A stretch of 13,169 bases of DNA from Rhodobacter sp. (GTDB taxonomy: Bacteria; Pseudomonadota; Alphaproteobacteria; Rhodobacterales; Rhodobacteraceae): positions 1 to 13,169 of the forward strand of contig PNND01000328.1 of assembly GCA_013824045.1 (NCBI GenBank), read 5' to 3'. The notes under the pieces are model-generated. The model was not told the DNA's origin. It did no database searches and worked only from the letters and a program-made list of their open reading frames with translations. The position numbers and the translations under genes are program-made. Below are positions 4,685-11,988 of the stretch, one piece after another (within the stretch, counting starts at the first letter, position 1; the number at the start of each line of letters is the position of its first letter).

Positions 4685-5680
4685 ATGACCCTGATGAAAC
4701 ATTTCCTCGGCGCAACTGCCACGCTGGCGTTGACCGCCGGTGTTGCTGCGGCTGAACCTGCGATCATTTTCGACCTTGGCGGCAAGTTCGACAAATCCTT
4801 CAACGAAGCGGCCTTCAATGGGGCCGAGCGTTGGGCAAAGGAAACGGGCGGCACCTACAAGGAATTGGAGATGCAGGACGAAGCCCAGCGCGAACAAGCG
4901 CTGCGCCGTCTGGCCGAGGCCGGATCGAACCCCGTCGTGATGACGGGCTTTGCCTTTGGCGACGCGCTGACCAAAGTTGCGCCGGATTTCCCGGACACCA
5001 AGTTTGCGATCATCGACATGGTCGTAGATGCGCCGAACGTGAAATCGGTGGTGTTCAACGAACATGAAGGTTCCTACCTCGTGGGCATGATGGCGGGTCT
5101 GGCGTCCAAGACCGGCACCGTCGGCTTCATCGGCGGGATGGATATTCCGCTGATCCGCAAGTTCGGCTGCGGCTATGCGCAGGGCGTGAAGGCCGTCAAC
5201 GCAGATGCGACCGTGATCCTGAATATGACCGGCACCACCCCCGCCGCATGGAATGACCCGGTCAAGGGCGCGGAACTGGCCAAGGGCCAGAAGGCCCAAG
5301 GCGCAGACGTGATTTATGCCGCTGCTGGCGGCACGGGCGTGGGCGTTCTGCAGGCCGCTGCCGACGAAGGCATCCTGTCGATCGGCGTGGACAGCAACCA
5401 GAACTACATGCACCCCGGTTCGGTGCTGACCTCGATGCTCAAGCGCGTGGACAACGCGGTGTACGAAGCCTTCAAGGAAGGCGTCGATCTGACCCCGGGC
5501 ATCAACGTCATGGGTCTGGCCAATGATGGCGTGGGCTATGCGATGGATGAGAACAACGCATCCCTCGTGACGGCCGAAATGCAGGCCGCTGTCGATGCGG
5601 CGGCCGAGCAGATCAAGTCGGGCGCGCTGGTCGTGCATGACTACATGTCCGACAACACCTGCCCTGCGGCCACGTTCTGA
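4685..5680 (+). CDS. BMP family ABC transporter substrate-binding protein (nucleoside)
   Basis: A 331-residue periplasmic binding protein of the BmpA/PnrA family, which captures purine nucleosides for an ABC importer. Residues 1-23 form a Sec signal peptide (MTLMKHFLG, hydrophobic core, cut near VAAA/EP). There is no lipobox cysteine, so it should be free in the periplasm. Family marks are IIFDLGGKFDKSFNEAAFNG, the VMTGFAFGDALTKVAPDFPDTKFAIID block, EHEGSYLVGMMAG, and YAAAGGTGVGVLQAAADEG followed by IGVDSNQ. Only two cysteines are present, Cys162 (KFGCGYAQG) and Cys326 (DNTCPAATF), a possible disulfide. GGGAG (4674-4678) lies six bases before the ATG. It is first in the operon, and a strong stem-loop follows its stop. 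Specificity for nucleosides is inferred from the family and the linked phosphorylase. Confidence 0.94.
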   Translation: MTLMKHFLGATATLALTAGVAAAEPAIIFDLGGKFDKSFNEAAFNGAERWAKETGGTYKELEMQDEAQREQALRRLAEAGSNPVVMTGFAFGDALTKVAPDFPDTKFAIIDMVVDAPNVKSVVFNEHEGSYLVGMMAGLASKTGTVGFIGGMDIPLIRKFGCGYAQGVKAVNADATVILNMTGTTPAAWNDPVKGAELAKGQKAQGADVIYAAAGGTGVGVLQAAADEGILSIGVDSNQNYMHPGSVLTSMLKRVDNAVYEAFKEGVDLTPGINVMGLANDGVGYAMDENNASLVTAEMQAAVDAAAEQIKSGALVVHDYMSDNTCPAATF

Positions 5681-5701
5681 TCGGCTGATCTGAAACAACC
5701 G

Positions 5702-5731
5702 GATGCCGCGCCAATCGCTTGGCGCGGCATC
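5702..5731 (+). terminator. 13-bp stem-loop between binding-protein and ATPase genes, no U tract
   Basis: GATGCCGCGCCAA pairs perfectly with TTGGCGCGGCATC around a TCGC tetraloop; outer GU and CG pairs can extend it. It starts 21 bases after the binding-protein stop and lies 57 bases before the ATPase start. No T-run follows, so it is more likely a partial attenuator or a 3' barrier that protects the binding-protein mRNA than a full terminator. Such stems give excess binding protein in many ABC operons. Confidence 0.7.
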
Positions 5732-5788
5732 TGCACTAGAACGGGACCGAAGCCGCGAAAAGACGGACGAGGGAACAGGGGGAACGAC

Positions 5789-7351
5789 ATGGCGACTGGT
5801 GGGGCAGATGCGCGCTATGCCATTGAGCTGAAGGGGATATCCAAATCCTTTGGCCCGGTGCAGGCCAACAAGGACATCCACATCGCCGTGCCCAAGGGCA
5901 CGATCCACGGGATCATCGGCGAGAATGGCGCGGGGAAATCCACGCTGATGTCGATCCTCTATGGGTTCTACCGCGCCGATTCGGGCGAGATTTTCATCAA
6001 TGGTAAACTGACCGCCATCCCCGACAGCCAGAGCGCCATCCGCGCCGGCATCGGGATGGTGTTCCAGCATTTCAAGCTGGTGCAGAATTTCACCGTGCTG
6101 GAGAACGTGGTTCTGGGCGCGGAAGAGGGCGCGCTGCTGGCGGGGTCGCTGTCGAAGGCGCGCAAGGTGCTGGCCGATTTGAGCCGCGAATATGAGCTGG
6201 ATGTCGATCCCGATGCGGTGATCGAGGATCTGTCGGTCGGCCATCAGCAGCGGGTGGAAATCCTCAAGGCGCTGTATCGGCAGGCCGATATCCTGATTCT
6301 GGATGAACCGACGGGCGTGCTGACGCCCGATGAGGCGGACCATCTGTTCCGCATCCTGAAAGGGCTGCGCGATCAGGGCAAGACAGTGATCCTGATCACC
6401 CACAAGCTGCGCGAGATCATGGAGACGACCGACAATACCAGCGTTATGCGGCGCGGCACGATGGTGGGCACGGTCAAGACCAGCGAGAGCAGCCCCGAGG
6501 AGTTGGCCGAGCTGATGGTGGGGCGCAAGGTTCTGCTGGAGGTGGAGAAGCGGCCCGCGACGCCGGGCGCGGTGGTGCTGAAGGTCGAAGACCTGCGGGT
6601 GAAGGATGAGCACGGGGTGGAGCGGCTGAAGGGCATCAGCTTTGAAATCCGGGCGGGCGAGATTCTGGGCATCGCCGGGGTGGCCGGGAATGGCCAATCC
6701 GAATTGCTGGAGGCGCTGGGCGGCATCGCCAAGGCCACCGGTCGGATCACGTTGAAAGGAGAGGATCTGCCGCTGTCGGGCAAGGGTGCCGATGGGCAAA
6801 GCCGCCGCGCGGCGGGCATCGCCCATGTACCCGAGGATCGGCAGCATCTGGGCCTGATCATGGATTTCACGGCTTGGGAAAACGTGGCCTTCGGCTATCA
6901 CAACGCGCCGGAATACCAGAAGAACGCGCTGTTCATGGATAATGACGCCCTGCGCGCGGATACCGAAAAGAAGATGGCGACCTTTGATGTGCGCCCGCCG
7001 ATCCCCACACTGGCGGCCAAGAATTTTTCGGGCGGCAACCAGCAGAAGATCGTGGTCGCGCGCGAGATCGAGCGGAACCCCGATCTGTTGCTGATCGGTC
7101 AGCCGACGCGGGGGGTGGATATCGGGGCGATCGAGTTCATCCACAAGCAGATCGTGGCGCTGCGCGATCAGGGCAAGGCGATCCTTCTGGTATCCGTGGA
7201 ACTGGACGAAATCCGCAGCCTTTCAGACCGCGTCGCCGTGATGTTCGACGGGCAGATCATGGGCTTTCGCGATCCGGAGACCACGGATGAACGCGATCTG
7301 GGGCTGCTGATGGCGGGCATCGCCGCGGGCAGCAAAGGGGAGGCCGCCTGA
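5789..7351 (+). CDS. Nucleoside ABC transporter, double-domain ATP-binding protein
   Basis: A 520-residue ATPase with two ABC cassettes in tandem, as in the RbsA/NupO type of importer subunit. The first has Walker A GENGAGKS (44-51), signature LSVGHQQR (148-155) and Walker B ILILDEP with Asp172-Glu173. The second has a degenerate Walker A, GVAGNGQS (297-304), a full signature SGGNQQK (from 414), and Gln438 where the catalytic Glu is expected (LLLIGQPTRGVD). Such asymmetry is usual for this family, so one site probably carries most hydrolysis. It would sit on the inner face of the membrane and drive the two permeases. A GGGGGA ribosome site (5778-5783) lies five bases before the ATG. Its TGA shares one base with the next start (TGATG), indicating coupling. 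Related names are NupA/YufO. Confidence 0.95.
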   Translation: MATGGADARYAIELKGISKSFGPVQANKDIHIAVPKGTIHGIIGENGAGKSTLMSILYGFYRADSGEIFINGKLTAIPDSQSAIRAGIGMVFQHFKLVQNFTVLENVVLGAEEGALLAGSLSKARKVLADLSREYELDVDPDAVIEDLSVGHQQRVEILKALYRQADILILDEPTGVLTPDEADHLFRILKGLRDQGKTVILITHKLREIMETTDNTSVMRRGTMVGTVKTSESSPEELAELMVGRKVLLEVEKRPATPGAVVLKVEDLRVKDEHGVERLKGISFEIRAGEILGIAGVAGNGQSELLEALGGIAKATGRITLKGEDLPLSGKGADGQSRRAAGIAHVPEDRQHLGLIMDFTAWENVAFGYHNAPEYQKNALFMDNDALRADTEKKMATFDVRPPIPTLAAKNFSGGNQQKIVVAREIERNPDLLLIGQPTRGVDIGAIEFIHKQIVALRDQGKAILLVSVELDEIRSLSDRVAVMFDGQIMGFRDPETTDERDLGLLMAGIAAGSKGEAA

Positions 7352-8358
7352 TGGAACGTTTGCCGAAATGGGCGGATGTGGTGCTGGTGCCGCTGGTGAG
7401 CCTGACGCTGGCCGCGCTGATTGCGGCGCTGGTGATCCTCGCCATCGGGCAGGACCCGTGGGAGGCGATCACGGTGATGGTCAAGGGATCGGTGATGGAT
7501 TCCTATGGCTGGGGCTATACGCTGTACTATGCGACCAGCTTCATGTTCACCGGGCTTGCCGTGACGGTGGCCTTTCATGCGAGCCTGTTCAACATCGGAG
7601 GTGAGGGGCAGGCGCAGCTTGGCGGGCTTGGCGTGGCGCTGGCCTGTCTGTTCATCCCCTGGCCGCATTGGACGCTGGCGCTGCTGGGGGCCACGATGGC
7701 GGCGGCGCTGTTCGGGGCGGCTTGGGCTGCGATCCCGGCCTATCTGCAGGCGCGGCGGGGCAGCCATATCGTGATCACGACGATCATGTTCAACTACATC
7801 GCGGCGGCGGTGCTGATCTTTCTGCTGGTGGATGTGCTGCGCCCGGATGGGCAGATGGACCCGGCGACCGCCAGCTTCCCCGAAGCGGCACGCCTGCCCA
7901 CGCTGAACCAGATCCCCGTGTTCAACCTGTTCTTCACCTCGAACGTGCCCGCAAACGTGACGCTGTTCATCGCGCTGGGCATGGCGGTGGTGGTCTGGGC
8001 TCTGTTGTGGCGCACGCGGCTGGGCTATGCGATCCGCGCCTTTGGCAAATCCGAGGCGGCGGCGAAATACGCGGGCATCAGCCCCTTTACCATCATCATG
8101 GTGGCGATGCTAATCTCCGGCGGGCTGGCCGGGATGATGGCCATCAACAACGTGATGGGCGAGGCGGAGCGGCTGTTGCAGAACTCGGCCTCCGGTGCCG
8201 GGTTCATCGGGATCGCGGTGGCGCTGATGGGGCGGAACCATCCGGTGGGCGTGGTGCTGGCGGCGCTCTTGTTCGGGTTCCTGTTTCAGGGGGGCGCGGA
8301 GCTGGGCCTGTGGACCAAGATCCCCATTGAAATGCGAACGGTGGTGCAGGGCTTGTGA
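7351..8358 (+). CDS. Nucleoside ABC transporter permease 1, 3' end frameshifted
   Basis: As read, a 335-residue inner-membrane permease of the BPD_transp_2 (NupB/YufP-like) type. It has many hydrophobic segments, the family block TSFMFTGLAVTVAFHASLFNIGGEGQAQLGGLG, and the coupling region FGKSEAAAKYAGISPF. The frame stops early at TGA 8356-8358, right after RTVVQGL, inside what should be the last membrane helix. Shifting by one base at about 8350-8353 continues in the same style, VILFTGALD, and ends at TGA 8454-8456 overlapping the next start. I infer loss of one base, either a real mutation or a sequence error. The complete protein would have about 370 residues. It starts at ATG 7351, overlapping the ATPase stop by one base. 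Confidence 0.88.
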   Translation: MERLPKWADVVLVPLVSLTLAALIAALVILAIGQDPWEAITVMVKGSVMDSYGWGYTLYYATSFMFTGLAVTVAFHASLFNIGGEGQAQLGGLGVALACLFIPWPHWTLALLGATMAAALFGAAWAAIPAYLQARRGSHIVITTIMFNYIAAAVLIFLLVDVLRPDGQMDPATASFPEAARLPTLNQIPVFNLFFTSNVPANVTLFIALGMAVVVWALLWRTRLGYAIRAFGKSEAAAKYAGISPFTIIMVAMLISGGLAGMMAINNVMGEAERLLQNSASGAGFIGIAVALMGRNHPVGVVLAALLFGFLFQGGAELGLWTKIPIEMRTVVQGL

Positions 8359-8456
8359 TCCTGTTCACCGGGGCGCTGGATGTGATGGTGCGGATGCTGC
8401 TCACCTGGGGCTTCAACCTGTTCCGGGCTGGCCGGGTGGCGAAGGGGGCCGCGTGA
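8352..8456 (+). pseudogene. Out-of-frame C-terminal tail of permease 1
   Basis: Thirty-four codons from CTT 8352 to the TGA at 8454-8456 read LVILFTGALD, a hydrophobic helix (VRMLLTWGFNLF), then a basic end RAGRVAKGAA. This is the ending expected after VVQG in related permeases. The stop gives the same TGATG overlap with the downstream gene as the ATPase/permease 1 junction. It has no start codon of its own suited to translation, so it is the detached end of the preceding gene. Confidence 0.85.
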
Positions 8457-9424
8457 TGGATTACGCAACGCTTTTGCAACTGCTCGACACCACGCTGCGG
8501 CTGGCCACGCCGTTGCTCTTCGCCTGTCTGGCGGGGCTTTATTCCGAACGGGCGGGGATTTTCGACATCGGGCTGGAAGGCAAGATGCTGATGGCGGCGA
8601 TGGCCTCGGCCTCGGTCGCGTTTCTGACGGGGTCGGTCTGGGTGGGGCTGCTGGCCGGGATGATGGCGTCGCTTCTGATGGCGGGGCTGCACGGGATCGC
8701 GTCGATCACGTTCCGGGGCAATCAGCTGATTTCCGGGGTGGCGCTGAACTTTGTGGCGTCGGGTATCACGGTGCTGATCGCGCAGCGCCTGTTCGGGCAG
8801 GGCGGACGGACGCCGCCCTTGACCGGGGATGCGCGGTTTCAGTCGATCACCCTGCCCTTTGCCGAGGAATTGCGCGGCGTGCCGGTGATCGGGCCGCTGT
8901 ATTACGAGGTGATCTCGGGCCATCCGCTGCTGGTTTATGTGGCGCTGCTGGCGGTACCGCTGACGTGGTGGGTGCTCTATCGCACGCGCTTCGGGTTGCG
9001 ACTGCGGGCGGTGGGGGAGAACCCCGCGGCGGTGGATACGGCGGGGATTTCCGTGGTGGGCCTGCGCTTTGCCGCGGTGGCGATCACGGGGGTGCTGTGC
9101 GGGCTGGCGGGGGCCTATATGGCCACGGCGCTGCAGGCCGGGTTCGGGCGCGAGATGACGGCGGGGCGGGGCTATATCGCGCTGGCCGCGCTGATCTTTG
9201 CCAAATGGCGCCCGGTGGCGGCGCTGTGGGCCTGCCTGCTGTTCGGGTTCTTCCAAGCGCTGGCGCTGCGGCCGGATGTGGTGGAGGCGGTGGTGCAGGT
9301 CAAGATCCCGGTGCCCTTCCTGGATGCGCTGCCCTACGTGCTGACCGTGCTGGTGCTGGCGGGCTTTGTCGGCAAGGCCATTCCGCCGCGCGCGGGGGGA
9401 GAGCCTTATGTCAAGGAGCGGTGA
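8456..9424 (+). CDS. Nucleoside ABC transporter permease 2
   Basis: A 322-residue inner-membrane permease of the BPD_transp_2 (NupC/YufQ-like) type, partner of permease 1. The sequence is mostly hydrophobic helices. Family marks are TPLLFACLAGLYSERAGIFDIGLEGKML near the N-terminus, FRGNQLISGVALNF, and the coupling loop LRAVGENPAAVDTAGISV that contacts the ATPase. AGRGYIALAALIFAKWRP is a further conserved block. ATG 8456 is preferred over starts further upstream in this frame because those fall inside the end of permease 1; a purine-rich GAAGGGGG stretch lies about eight bases before it. It overlaps the restored permease 1 stop by one base and the phosphorylase gene by 17 bases, so the operon is tightly coupled. 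Confidence 0.94.
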   Translation: MDYATLLQLLDTTLRLATPLLFACLAGLYSERAGIFDIGLEGKMLMAAMASASVAFLTGSVWVGLLAGMMASLLMAGLHGIASITFRGNQLISGVALNFVASGITVLIAQRLFGQGGRTPPLTGDARFQSITLPFAEELRGVPVIGPLYYEVISGHPLLVYVALLAVPLTWWVLYRTRFGLRLRAVGENPAAVDTAGISVVGLRFAAVAITGVLCGLAGAYMATALQAGFGREMTAGRGYIALAALIFAKWRPVAALWACLLFGFFQALALRPDVVEAVVQVKIPVPFLDALPYVLTVLVLAGFVGKAIPPRAGGEPYVKER

Positions 9425-10217
9425 TCTGGCGGCACTGGTCCGGTCTCGGGCGGGGGATGCACCCGTGCGGCTGGGGCTGATCCTTGGGTCGGGGCTGGGG
9501 CATCTGGCGGGCACGGTGGACGGGGTGGCGATCCCTTACGCCGATCTGCCGGGATTTCCCCATGCGGGGGTGTCGGGGCATAACCCCAACCTTGTGATCG
9601 GTGATCTGGAAGGGGTGCGCGTGGCGGTGTTCGGCGCGCGCGAGCATTATTATGAAAACGGCAATCCCGGCGCGATGCGGCCTGCGCTGGAACTGTTGAA
9701 GGCGCTGGGCGGTGAGGCGCTGATCGCCACCAATGCGGCGGGCAGTCTGCGCGCCGATATCCAGCCCGGCGATCTGATGCTGTTGTCGGACCATATCAAT
9801 TTCTCGGGCCTGAACCCGCTGATCGGCGAGCGGACGGATGCGCGCTTTGTGCCGATGGGGGATGCGCATGACCCCGCGCTGCGCGCCGCCGTGAAGGCGA
9901 GTGCCGAGGCGGTTGGGGTGGCGCTGCCCGAAGGGGTATATGCGTGGTATTCCGGGCCGTCCTTCGAGACGCCTGCCGAGATTCGCGCGATCCGCACGCT
10001 GGGGGGCGATGCGGTGGGCATGTCGACGGTGCCGGAGGTGATCCTAGCGCGCTTCCTTGGGCTGCGGGTGGCGGCGATTTCCACCATCACCAACATGGCG
10101 GCGGGGCTGTCGGACGAGAAGATCAGCCACGAGCATACCAAGGCCATGGCCCCGCTGGGTGCGGCAAAACTGGAACGGGTGCTCAGGCATTTCCTGCGAC
10201 ATCTGCCGCAAGGCTGA
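9408..10217 (+). CDS. Purine nucleoside phosphorylase (trimeric PNP-I family)
   Basis: A 269-residue cytoplasmic enzyme that splits purine (deoxy)nucleosides with phosphate into base and (deoxy)ribose-1-phosphate. Marks of the trimeric PNP family are GLILGSGLGHLA (phosphate loop), GAREHYYENGNP, TNAAGSL (from residue 108), DHINFSGLNPL, WYSGPSFETPAEIR with base-binding Glu187, GMSTVPEVILAR, and ITNMAAG with Asn229. Glu plus Asn is the pair associated with 6-oxopurine (inosine/guanosine) preference. I chose ATG 9408 because GGGGGAGAG (9394-9402) lies five bases upstream. An earlier GTG at 9366 lies deep within permease 2. The start overlaps the permease 2 stop by 17 bases. Linkage to the importer suggests that it salvages what the importer brings in. 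Xanthosine activity cannot be excluded. Confidence 0.95.
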   Translation: MSRSGDLAALVRSRAGDAPVRLGLILGSGLGHLAGTVDGVAIPYADLPGFPHAGVSGHNPNLVIGDLEGVRVAVFGAREHYYENGNPGAMRPALELLKALGGEALIATNAAGSLRADIQPGDLMLLSDHINFSGLNPLIGERTDARFVPMGDAHDPALRAAVKASAEAVGVALPEGVYAWYSGPSFETPAEIRAIRTLGGDAVGMSTVPEVILARFLGLRVAAISTITNMAAGLSDEKISHEHTKAMAPLGAAKLERVLRHFLRHLPQG

Positions 10218-10235
10218 CGGGCGTTTGACAAGGCA

Positions 10236-10259
10236 GGCAAAGGGGCGCAACCCTTTGTC
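10236..10259 (+). terminator. Hairpin after the phosphorylase gene, possible operon end
   Basis: CAAAGGG (10238-10244) pairs with CCCTTTG (10251-10257) around GCGCAA, extendable by a GU and a GC pair. It begins 19 bases after the phosphorylase stop. No T-run follows, so termination is only possible. The remaining 60 bases before the next gene show no clear ribosome site or -10 element. Confidence 0.4.
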
Positions 10260-10318
10260 CTGACTGCACGCGCGGTCTGTCGCCTTTCTGTCCGCCGCTT
10301 CTGTTCCCGGCCTTGCCC

Positions 10319-11236
10319 ATGCAGCTTTACCTTCCGATTGCCGAGGTATCGGTCAATGCCTTCCTCCTTTTGGGGTTGGGCGGGATTGTGGGCTTTTTGT
10401 CGGGCATGTTCGGCGTGGGCGGCGGGTTCCTGATCACGCCCTTGCTGTTCTTCATCGGCGTGCCGCCTGCGGTGGCGGTGGCGACGGGGGCCAATCAGGT
10501 GGTGGCATCGTCCATCTCTGGGGTGCTGGCGCAGGTGCGGCGCAAGGCGGTGGATTTCCACATGGGCACGGTGCTGCTGATCGGCGGTATGGCGGGATCA
10601 GGCGTGGGCATCTGGGTGTTTCAGTGGATGACGCGGCTGGGGCAGGTCGATCTGTTCGTGCAGCTGTCCTATGTGATCTTTCTGGGCCTGATCGGGGCGA
10701 TGATGCTGCAGGAAAGCCTGCGGTCGTGGTTCCGGGCGCAGAAGGGTGGGCCGGTGCGGCGGTCGCATGTGCATACATGGGTGCATGGCCTGCCGTTGAA
10801 GATGAAATTCCGGGCATCGGGGCTCTATATCAGCGTGCTGCCGCCTTTGGCGGTGGGGGCGCTGGTGGGGTTTCTGGCGGCAATCATGGGGGTGGGCGGC
10901 GGCTTTGTGATGGTGCCGGCGATGATCTATCTCTTGGGCATGCCCACGAAGGTGGTGGTGGGCACGTCGCTGTTTCAGATCATTTTCGTCACCGCCTTCA
11001 CCACGCTGATGCATGCGGTGACCAGCCAGACGGTGGATATCCTGCTGGCGTTCCTTTTGATCGTGGGGGGCGTGATCGGGGCGCAGATCGGCACCACCAT
11101 CGGGGTGCGGCTGAAGGCGGAACAGTTGCGCATCCTGTTGGCGCTTCTGGTGCTGGCGGTATCAGTCAAGATCGCGCTGGACCTGCTCTTGCGCCCGTCA
11201 GAGCTTTATTCCGTTGTGCCGGGGCTCTTGCCATGA
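10319..11236 (+). CDS. TSUP (TauE/SafE) family membrane exporter
   Basis: A 305-residue integral inner-membrane protein of the TSUP family, whose members move sulfur compounds such as sulfite or sulfoacetate, or other organic anions. Two homologous halves are visible. Each carries the family motif: GFLSGMFGVGGGFLITPLL near residues 22-40, and GFLAAIMGVGGGFVMVPAM around residues 184-202. Both are followed by a Thr/Ser-Gly-type pore segment (ATGANQVV and VGTSLFQI). A polar, basic loop with HVHTWVHG separates them. ATG 10319 is preferred to TTG 10313, although no strong ribosome site is seen. The TGA overlaps the next gene's start (ATGA 11233-11236). The substrate cannot be read from sequence, and no sulfur-metabolism gene is nearby. 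Confidence 0.92.
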   Translation: MQLYLPIAEVSVNAFLLLGLGGIVGFLSGMFGVGGGFLITPLLFFIGVPPAVAVATGANQVVASSISGVLAQVRRKAVDFHMGTVLLIGGMAGSGVGIWVFQWMTRLGQVDLFVQLSYVIFLGLIGAMMLQESLRSWFRAQKGGPVRRSHVHTWVHGLPLKMKFRASGLYISVLPPLAVGALVGFLAAIMGVGGGFVMVPAMIYLLGMPTKVVVGTSLFQIIFVTAFTTLMHAVTSQTVDILLAFLLIVGGVIGAQIGTTIGVRLKAEQLRILLALLVLAVSVKIALDLLLRPSELYSVVPGLLP

Positions 11237-11988
11237 AGGGGGCCGTTCTTGCCCTTGTGTTGATGGCTTGGCCCGCGGTGGCGGCGGAAAGCATCGTTGC
11301 GGGGCTGAGCCAGAACCGCGTGTCGATCACGGCGGATTTCGACGGGTCGGAGATATTGGTGTATGGTGCGGTCAAACGGAATGCCCCCGCGCCAGAGGAA
11401 CCGATTGAGGTGATCGTCACCGTCGAGGGGCCATCGACCCCTGTGACCATCCGCAAGAAGGACAGGCGGGCGGGCATCTGGATCAACACCGAAGCGGTGC
11501 AGGTGGACGCCGCGCCCAGCTTCTATGCCGTGGCCACCACCGGGCCGTTACGGCAGATATTGACCGAGACCGAGGACCTGCGCCACCGCATCACCCTGCC
11601 CCGCGTGATCCGCGCCGTGGGGGCCGCGACCGATGCGGGGGGGCCGGATGACTTCATCGATGCGATGCAACGCATCCGGCTGGCCGAGAACCGCTACAAG
11701 GTCTTGCAGGGCGCGGTGGAGTTCACCGAACAGACGCTGTTCCGCGCCGATATCGTGCTGCCGTCGAACCTGACCGAAGGCGAATACCGGGTGCGCATCT
11801 TCCTTACGCGCAACGGGCGTGTGGTGGATGAGCAGGACCGTGTGGTGGGCGTGCGGAAAGAGGGGCTGGAGCGGTTGCTGTTCAACATGTCGCGCGAACA
11901 GCCGCTGATCTATGGGCTGTTGTCGCTGTTGATGGCGGCGGGGGCGGGCTGGGCAGCCTCGGCCGGGTTCCGCATTCTGCGCAGCTAG
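11233..11988 (+). CDS. TIGR02186 family protein (Alph_Pro_TM), membrane-anchored
   Basis: A 251-residue protein of the alphaproteobacterial family TIGR02186; function unknown. Residues 1-18 form a signal peptide (MKGAVLALVLMAWPAVAA, cut near AVA/AES). The body (about 19-225) looks like beta-rich periplasmic domain, with ISQ-like opening IVAGLSQNRVSITADFDGSEILVYGAVKR and a central ENRYKVLQGAVEFTEQTLFRA segment. Residues about 227-245 (IYGLLSLLMAAGAGWAASA) form a single C-terminal membrane helix with a short basic cytoplasmic tail. The start is ATG 11233, overlapping the TSUP stop by four bases, so the two products are probably made together and may interact in the membrane. The stop TAG 11986-11988 overlaps the stop of the convergent MATE gene. 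Any role as a partner of the exporter is inference from this coupling. Confidence 0.9.
   Translation: MKGAVLALVLMAWPAVAAESIVAGLSQNRVSITADFDGSEILVYGAVKRNAPAPEEPIEVIVTVEGPSTPVTIRKKDRRAGIWINTEAVQVDAAPSFYAVATTGPLRQILTETEDLRHRITLPRVIRAVGAATDAGGPDDFIDAMQRIRLAENRYKVLQGAVEFTEQTLFRADIVLPSNLTEGEYRVRIFLTRNGRVVDEQDRVVGVRKEGLERLLFNMSREQPLIYGLLSLLMAAGAGWAASAGFRILRS

Noticed and set aside
4592..7144. 850-codon open frame on the - strand opposite the binding-protein and ATPase genes
   Set aside because: It is the shadow of two well-supported + strand genes in GC-rich DNA. Its composition is rich in His, Gln and Arg, it matches no family I know, and it crosses an intergenic stem-loop.
8347..8358. Programmed -1 frameshifting to make full-length permease 1
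   Set aside because: CAG GGC TTG TGA does not form an X-XXY-YYZ slippery site, and ABC permeases are not known to use recoding. A lost base is simpler.
9366..9407. GTG 9366 as the start of the phosphorylase
   Set aside because: It would add 14 Arg-rich residues and extend the overlap with permease 2; ATG 9408 has a strong GGGGGAGAG ribosome site.
10225..10253. Perfect TTGACA at 10225-10230 as a promoter for the TSUP gene
   Set aside because: At 16-18 bases downstream I see only GC-rich sequence without a -10-like hexamer, and a hairpin occupies the spacer.
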